Shown here in pieces: positions 7,303 to 9,949 of a stretch of DNA of 9,949 nt; within the stretch, counting starts at the first letter, position 1, and every line of letters begins with the position of its first letter. A program made the translations under genes and the position numbers. Under the pieces are notes generated by a model that did no database searches, was not told where the DNA came from, and was given only the letters and a program-made list of their open reading frames with translations. Source of the stretch: an uncultured Clostridia bacterium (GTDB taxonomy: Bacteria > Bacillota > Clostridia > Oscillospirales > CAG-272); the NCBI GenBank assembly GCA_945949385.1, contig CAMFEL010000074.1, positions 1-9,949 on the forward strand. Reading direction: 5' to 3'.

Positions 7303-7331
7303 TTGACAAAAAGAGGCGCAAATGGTATCAT
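7303..7331 (+). promoter_or_regulatory. Sigma-A promoter of the HisRS-family gene
   Basis: TTGACA at 7303-7308 is a perfect -35. A 17-bp spacer leads to TATCAT at 7326-7331, preceded by TG at 7323-7324 (extended -10). The start point would be near 7338, giving a leader of about 34 nt before the ATG at 7372. No T-box or other leader structure fits in that length. Confidence 0.88.
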
Positions 7332-7371
7332 AGCATAAGACGAAAGACGACACAGGAAAAGAGGAAAAGCA

Positions 7372-8610
7372 ATGAGAACAAAAACAGTTAAGGGTATGAA
7401 CGACTACCTGCCCGCCGACGCGGAGATACGCGACTATCTTCAGTCCGTTATTATAGACACATACAGAAACAGCGGCTTTGAGCACGTCATCACCCCCATA
7501 ATGGAGGACGCCGAAAATCTGGACAAAAGCGACGGCGGCGACAACCTTAACCTTATATTCAAGGTGCTGAAGCGCGGCGAAAAGCTGAACCGGGCTCTGG
7601 AAAGCGGTAATGTTAAGGAGCTTTCCGATATGGGTCTGCGCTATGACCTGACGCTTCCCCTGTGCCGCTATTTCGCAAACAACAGGGCTCAGCTTTCCCT
7701 GCCCTTCAAGGCGATACAGACTGACAGAGTGTACCGTGCGGAAAACTCGCAAAAGGGCAGACTTCGCGAATTTGTCCAGTGCGACATAGATATTATCGGC
7801 TCCGCCGACCCGGAATGTGAGATCGAGCTTATTCTCACCACCGCAAAGGCCCTTGAACGCACGGGAATAGGCGCCTTTACCGTAAAGATAAACGACCGTA
7901 CCCTGCTGCGAAGCCTGCTTTGCGCTCTGGGCTTTCCCGAGGACAGGCTGGATCGCGCCTGCATCACCCTTGATAAGCTGGATAAGATCGGCGCAGAGGG
8001 CGTTAAGCAGGAGCTTTGCGACGAGGGCTTTGACAGCACCGCCGTTGATGGCTTCTGCAGCTTCTTTTCAAAGGACAACATAACCCTTGAGGACGCGGAA
8101 AAGCTTGTGAGCGGCTCCGATGCGCCCGCACGGCTCAGATATATCTGCGACACGGTCACGAAAATATCAAAGGGAAAAATAAAGCTTGAATTCGATATTA
8201 CTCTTGTGCGCGGACAGGGCTACTATACAGGTACCGTTTTTGAAGTCAGAAGCGACGAATTCAGCGGAGCGATCGCAGGCGGCGGCCGCTACGACAATCT
8301 TATCGGCCGCTTTATAGGCGAGGACATCCCCGCCGTAGGCTTTTCCATCGGCTTTGAGCGCATATTCTCAATTCTCAAAGACCGCGGCGGCTTTACCGTG
8401 CCCGGCGGCAGAAAGAAGCTTGTTATAATGTATGACCCCGAAAACTTCGCCGAAGCGGAGGAAAAAGCGGAGCAGCTTCGCGGCGATTACGATGTGGCGC
8501 TCTGCCGCAAAACGAAAAAAACCGGCAAGATCCTGAGCCGCTACGCCCAGAGAGGCTACGACGCCTTTATAAGCTTCGGCCAGTCCGATGAAATTCAGCC
8601 TTTGTATTGA
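7372..8610 (+). CDS. Histidyl-tRNA synthetase family protein (HisS or HisRS-like paralogue)
   Basis: Class II synthetase fold, expected to charge tRNA-His with histidine. Motif 1 is at residues 35-46 (GFEHVITPIMED), the histidine-binding RYDLT at 90-94 resembles the eukaryote-like HisRS form, motif 2 is at 121-140 (YRAENSQKGRLREFVQCDID), the HisA segment LVRGQGYYTGTVFE is at 278-291 with the catalytic Arg280, GGGRYD is at 303-308, and motif 3 at 321-331 (AVGFSIGFERI). The family consensus RGLDYY reads RGQGYY here. About 65 residues follow from 348, resembling a cut-short anticodon-binding domain; a full one has about 90. The retained motif 2 and catalytic Arg favour a real synthetase, but the gene could instead be the HisZ regulatory subunit of ATP phosphoribosyltransferase or a second HisRS. 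It stands alone with its own promoter and terminator, and no his biosynthesis gene is adjacent. ATG at 7372 follows GAGGA at 7361-7365. Confidence 0.85.
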   Translation: MRTKTVKGMNDYLPADAEIRDYLQSVIIDTYRNSGFEHVITPIMEDAENLDKSDGGDNLNLIFKVLKRGEKLNRALESGNVKELSDMGLRYDLTLPLCRYFANNRAQLSLPFKAIQTDRVYRAENSQKGRLREFVQCDIDIIGSADPECEIELILTTAKALERTGIGAFTVKINDRTLLRSLLCALGFPEDRLDRACITLDKLDKIGAEGVKQELCDEGFDSTAVDGFCSFFSKDNITLEDAEKLVSGSDAPARLRYICDTVTKISKGKIKLEFDITLVRGQGYYTGTVFEVRSDEFSGAIAGGGRYDNLIGRFIGEDIPAVGFSIGFERIFSILKDRGGFTVPGGRKKLVIMYDPENFAEAEEKAEQLRGDYDVALCRKTKKTGKILSRYAQRGYDAFISFGQSDEIQPLY

Positions 8611-8649
8611 ATGATAAAAAGTAATATGCCGGTATAGAAATATTGAACT

Positions 8650-8681
8650 CGAAAAGCCCCGTCTTGAGACGGGGCTTTTCG
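8650..8681 (+). terminator. Terminator after the HisRS-family gene
   Basis: A perfect 14-bp stem, with GAAAAGCCCCGTC at 8651-8663 pairing with its complement at 8668-8680, a TTGA loop (8664-8667) and a further C-G pair at 8650/8681. The A-rich left and T-rich right arms allow it to act in both directions. It lies 39 nt after the stop codon at 8608-8610. Confidence 0.88.
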
Positions 8682-8752
8682 GAGCTTTGGCTACTTTCAA
8701 CTCTTTACGTTGCCATAGTGTATTATATAGTAAAAACTACCAATAATCATAA
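8682..8752. other. Gene-free AT-rich spacer before the repeats
   Basis: Between the HisRS terminator and the first 381-bp unit there is an AT-rich spacer. I see no reading frame with a ribosome site, no paired -35/-10 promoter on the plus strand, and no strong hairpin. With the repeats, the protein-gene-free span runs from 8611 to the right end. Confidence 0.6.
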
Positions 8753-8909
8753 ATCGTTCGGTTCTATGGAATGATTGCATCAGTTAACACTGACCTTTCA
8801 AGCACCATAATCTACCCCATAATTCTGTATTACATATCTTGTTTTGAAAACCGATTTGAGAACTAAGAGAATATCACAACACTATACTACTGCAAACCCG
8901 CAATCAAAT

Positions 8910-9089
8910 CAATGCGAAGCATTGTATATCATCAATTCCGTAGGAATTGTATATCATCAACACGCAGTGTTGCATCTCATCAAGCCGCAGGAAAAATACA
9001 CGCTGGCGCGTGATGAGATACAGCCCCAAAGGGGCTGATGATATGCACCGCACTTTGTGCGGCGATGATATGCCAAGCCTGCGGCTTGG
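8910..9089. repeat. Phased small-hairpin array, copy 1
   Basis: Six clear hairpins with 6-7 bp stems and three-base loops have centres at 8917, 8941, 8965, 9029, 9055 and 9081. Examples are CAATGC-GAA-GCATTG, CAGCCCC-AAA-GGGGCTG and CCAAGCC-TGC-GGCTTGG. Stem sequences all differ, whereas the spacers are conserved: ATATCATC (or ATCTCATC) on the left, GATGATAT (or GATGAGAT) on the right. A central weaker element (8999-9012, CACGC-TGGC-GCGTG) sits inside ATCTCATCA (8974-8982) and TGATGAGAT (9011-9019). The same array occurs in copy 2. Confidence 0.88.
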
Positions 9090-9094
9090 ATAAA

Positions 9095-9133
9095 AAAAGA
9101 ACGAACTTTTGGTAGACAAAAGTTCGTTCTTTT
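9095..9133. terminator. Terminator-like hairpin ending repeat copy 1
   Basis: A 17-bp perfect stem (9095-9111 with 9117-9133) around the loop GTAGA. It is flanked by an A-run on the left, so on the minus strand the hairpin is followed by a T-run. It is an exact duplicate of the tRNA operon terminator in copy 2, with no gene directly before it on the minus strand other than that operon. Confidence 0.75.
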
Positions 9134-9290
9134 ATCGTTCCGTTCTATGGAATGATTGCATCAGTTAACACCGACCTTTCAAGCGCCATAATCTACCCCA
9201 TAATTCTGTATTACATATCTTGTTTTGAAAACCGATTTGAGAACTAAGAGAATATCACAACACTATACTACTGCAAACCCGCAATCAAAT

Positions 9291-9470
9291 CAATGCGAAG
9301 CATTGTATATCATCAATTCCGAAGGAATTGTATATCATCAACACGCAGTGTTGCATCTCATCAAGCCGCAGGAAAAATACACGCTGGCGCGTGATGAGAT
9401 ACAGCCCCAAAGGGGCTGATGATATGCACCGCACTTTGTGCGGCGATGATATGCCAAGCCTGCGGCTTGG
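9291..9470. repeat. Phased small-hairpin array, copy 2
   Basis: This is the copy 1 array shifted by 381 bp. The only difference seen inside the array is the loop base at 9322 (GAA in place of GTA), which leaves the stem intact. Confidence 0.88.
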
Positions 9471-9472
9471 AT

Positions 9473-9514
9473 AAAAAAAGAACGAACTTTTGGTAGACAA
9501 AAGTTCGTTCTTTT
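9473..9514 (-). terminator. Terminator of the tRNA operon
   Basis: The hairpin at 9476-9514 (17-bp stem, GTAGA loop on the plus strand) starts one base past the CCA end of tRNA-Tyr on the minus strand and is followed there by seven T (complement of 9473-9479). The plus strand also has T's after it, so it could work both ways. Confidence 0.85.
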
Positions 9515-9515
9515 T

Positions 9516-9600
9516 TGGTGGGGGAAGTTGGATTCGAACCAACGAAGTCACTGACAACAGATTTACAGTCTGCCCCCTTTGGCCGCTCGGGAATTCCCCC
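9516..9600 (-). tRNA. tRNA-Tyr (anticodon GUA)
   Basis: Decodes UAC/UAU. The minus strand reads GGGGGAATTCCC at the 5' end, pairs in a 7-bp acceptor with TTCCCCC, and has discriminator A and an encoded CCA (9516-9518). The anticodon GTA is the complement of 9564-9566 in a CTGTAAA loop. The T loop is GGTTCGAATCC. A long variable arm makes it class II, as expected for bacterial tRNA-Tyr. It is the second gene of the minus-strand operon, 30 nt after tRNA-Thr. Confidence 0.97.
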
Positions 9601-9630
9601 ATATATTAAATTCACAAGTGCGAATTGCGG

Positions 9631-9706
9631 TGGAGCCGGTGGACGGACTCGAACCCCCGACCTGCTGATTACAAATCAGCTGCTCTACCAGCTGAGCTAC
9701 ACCGGC
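9631..9706 (-). tRNA. tRNA-Thr (anticodon UGU)
   Basis: Decodes ACA and other threonine codons by wobble. The minus strand begins GCCGGTGTAGCTCAG, pairs 7 bp with CACCGGC, has discriminator T and an encoded CCA (9631-9633). The anticodon TGT is the complement of 9671-9673, in a TTTGTAA loop closed by a GCTGA/TCAGC stem. The T arm contains GGTTCGAGTCC. It is the first gene of the operon, about 20 nt from the predicted transcript start. Confidence 0.97.
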
Positions 9707-9734
9707 ATTCTTTTTAACCGCTTGCGCAAGAAAG

Positions 9735-9763
9735 ATTATAACAGAAAACATCTCTCTTGTCAA
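9735..9763 (-). promoter_or_regulatory. Consensus promoter of the tRNA operon
   Basis: On the minus strand TTGACA (complement of 9758-9763) and TATAAT (complement of 9735-9740) are both perfect and separated by 17 bp. The start point falls near 9728, about 22 nt before the tRNA-Thr 5' end, leaving a short leader that RNase P would remove. Confidence 0.93.
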
Positions 9764-9949
9764 CAGGAAATTTTCAAAAACGGCAAATAATTTTTGGCAA
9801 TTTCAAAAGCCGGGCAATTGAAATCACGGAGAGAGGTATAAATATCCGTAAAGCGGCGAAATTCAGTTAGTTCAAAGAGACGGTGTTTTGTACAGAATTC
9901 AGACTTGATTATTAGTTGACAGAAGTGGAGAAAGGATTTTTCGAAGGGA
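9764..9949. other. Gene-free region upstream of the tRNA operon
   Basis: No reading frame with a ribosome site is visible. Two weak inverted repeats occur: ATTTCAA (9800-9806) with TTGAAAT (9818-9824), and ACGGA (9826-9830) with TCCGT (9845-9849). A TTGACA at 9916-9921 has no matching -10 at proper spacing inside the window. It may be the start of an upstream region for a gene past the right edge. Confidence 0.5.

Larger units (their letters stand above)
8753..9133. repeat. 381-bp tandem direct repeat, copy 1
   Basis: The unit starts ATCGTTC and runs to the end of a long hairpin at 9133; the next base begins copy 2. The two copies differ at four aligned positions by eye: 8760 G/C, 8791 T/C, 8804 A/G and 8941 T/A. 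The first ~155 bases are AT-rich without evident structure; the remainder holds the small-hairpin array and the terminal hairpin. A 64-codon reading frame occurs in each copy but shows no ribosome site or protein character and runs through the hairpins, so it is not called as a gene. Confidence 0.95.
9134..9514. repeat. 381-bp tandem direct repeat, copy 2
   Basis: This copy follows copy 1 with no spacer and ends at 9514, one base before the TTGG that holds the CCA end of the tRNA-Tyr gene (minus strand). Near identity with copy 1 shows a recent duplication or strong homogenisation. Its last element, the hairpin at 9476-9514, serves as the apparent tRNA operon terminator. Confidence 0.95.

Noticed and set aside
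8844..8896. Resemblance of the TTTGAGAAC...CTGCAAAC stretch to a Cas9-type repeat or guide RNA
   Set aside because: It occurs once per 381-bp unit, lacks the needed internal pairing and has no effector gene nearby.
8844..9038. 64-codon frame present in both repeat copies (also 9225-9419)
   Set aside because: Its codons run through the hairpin array, there is no ribosome site, and the peptide has no domain character; identity between copies only reflects the DNA duplication.
8753..9514. CRISPR array
   Set aside because: There are only two 381-bp units and the small elements have conserved spacers and variable palindromic stems, not identical repeats with unique spacers; no cas gene is present.
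9515..9790. Plus-strand 91-codon frame across the tRNA genes, and similar minus-strand frames
   Set aside because: It is the antisense reading of tRNA-Tyr and tRNA-Thr (for example GFEPTKS and GGRTRTPDLL), a well-known source of false protein calls.
9800..9849. Two inverted repeats as operators for the tRNA promoter
   Set aside because: Arms are only 5-7 bp with long loops and lie upstream of an already perfect promoter; nothing else supports an operator.
9916..9949. Plus-strand promoter starting with TTGACA at 9916-9921
   Set aside because: At 17 bp spacing the -10 would read TTTCGA, and no better box occurs before the window ends.

Overview
The window looks like a chromosomal segment from a Gram-positive Clostridia genome, most like gut or rumen Ruminococcus / Oscillospiraceae relatives. 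This rests on protein resemblance (AccA/AccD as two separate subunits, FatA-type acyl-ACP thioesterase, clostridial-style AccA and HisRS sequence), CCA ends encoded in both tRNA genes, strong AGGAGG-like ribosome sites and textbook sigma-A promoters. The species cannot be named from the sequence alone.

Bases 1-7243 are one plus-strand operon, already running at the left edge, that encodes type II fatty-acid / polyketide machinery. In order: a ketosynthase fused to a catalytically dead ketosynthase-like (chain-length-factor-like) domain; a FabG ketoreductase; a FabZ dehydratase; a FabD malonyl transferase; the two carboxyltransferase subunits AccD and AccA; an Isf-like flavoprotein with a four-cysteine cluster motif; and a FatA/FatB-type acyl-ACP thioesterase. 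Genes are spaced 0-40 nt or overlap by 4-8 nt, and the operon ends in a strong hairpin terminator at 7265-7290. Together they would make malonyl-CoA (AccA/D with AccB/C from elsewhere), load it on ACP (FabD), condense (KS-CLF), reduce (FabG), dehydrate (FabZ) and release a free acid (thioesterase). No ACP, enoyl reductase, FabH, AccB or AccC is visible; these must be upstream or elsewhere. The fused KS-CLF plus a terminal thioesterase suggests a dedicated, possibly specialised or polyene-type, acyl product. That is an inference.

Bases 7303-8681 are an independent monocistronic unit: a consensus promoter, a histidyl-tRNA synthetase-family gene with a short C-terminal domain, and a 14-bp-stem terminator.

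Bases 8682-9514 hold no credible protein gene. They contain two exactly adjacent direct copies of a 381-bp unit, differing at only four positions by eye. Each unit carries an array of short three-base-loop hairpins at 24-26 bp spacing, separated by ATATCATC / GATGATAT spacers whose orientation flips at the array centre, and ends in a long terminator-like hairpin. This is the least explained structure in the window.

Bases 9516-9763 form a minus-strand tRNA operon: a perfect-consensus promoter, tRNA-Thr(UGU), tRNA-Tyr(GUA), and a terminator that is the last element of the second 381-bp repeat. Bases 9764-9949 show no gene.
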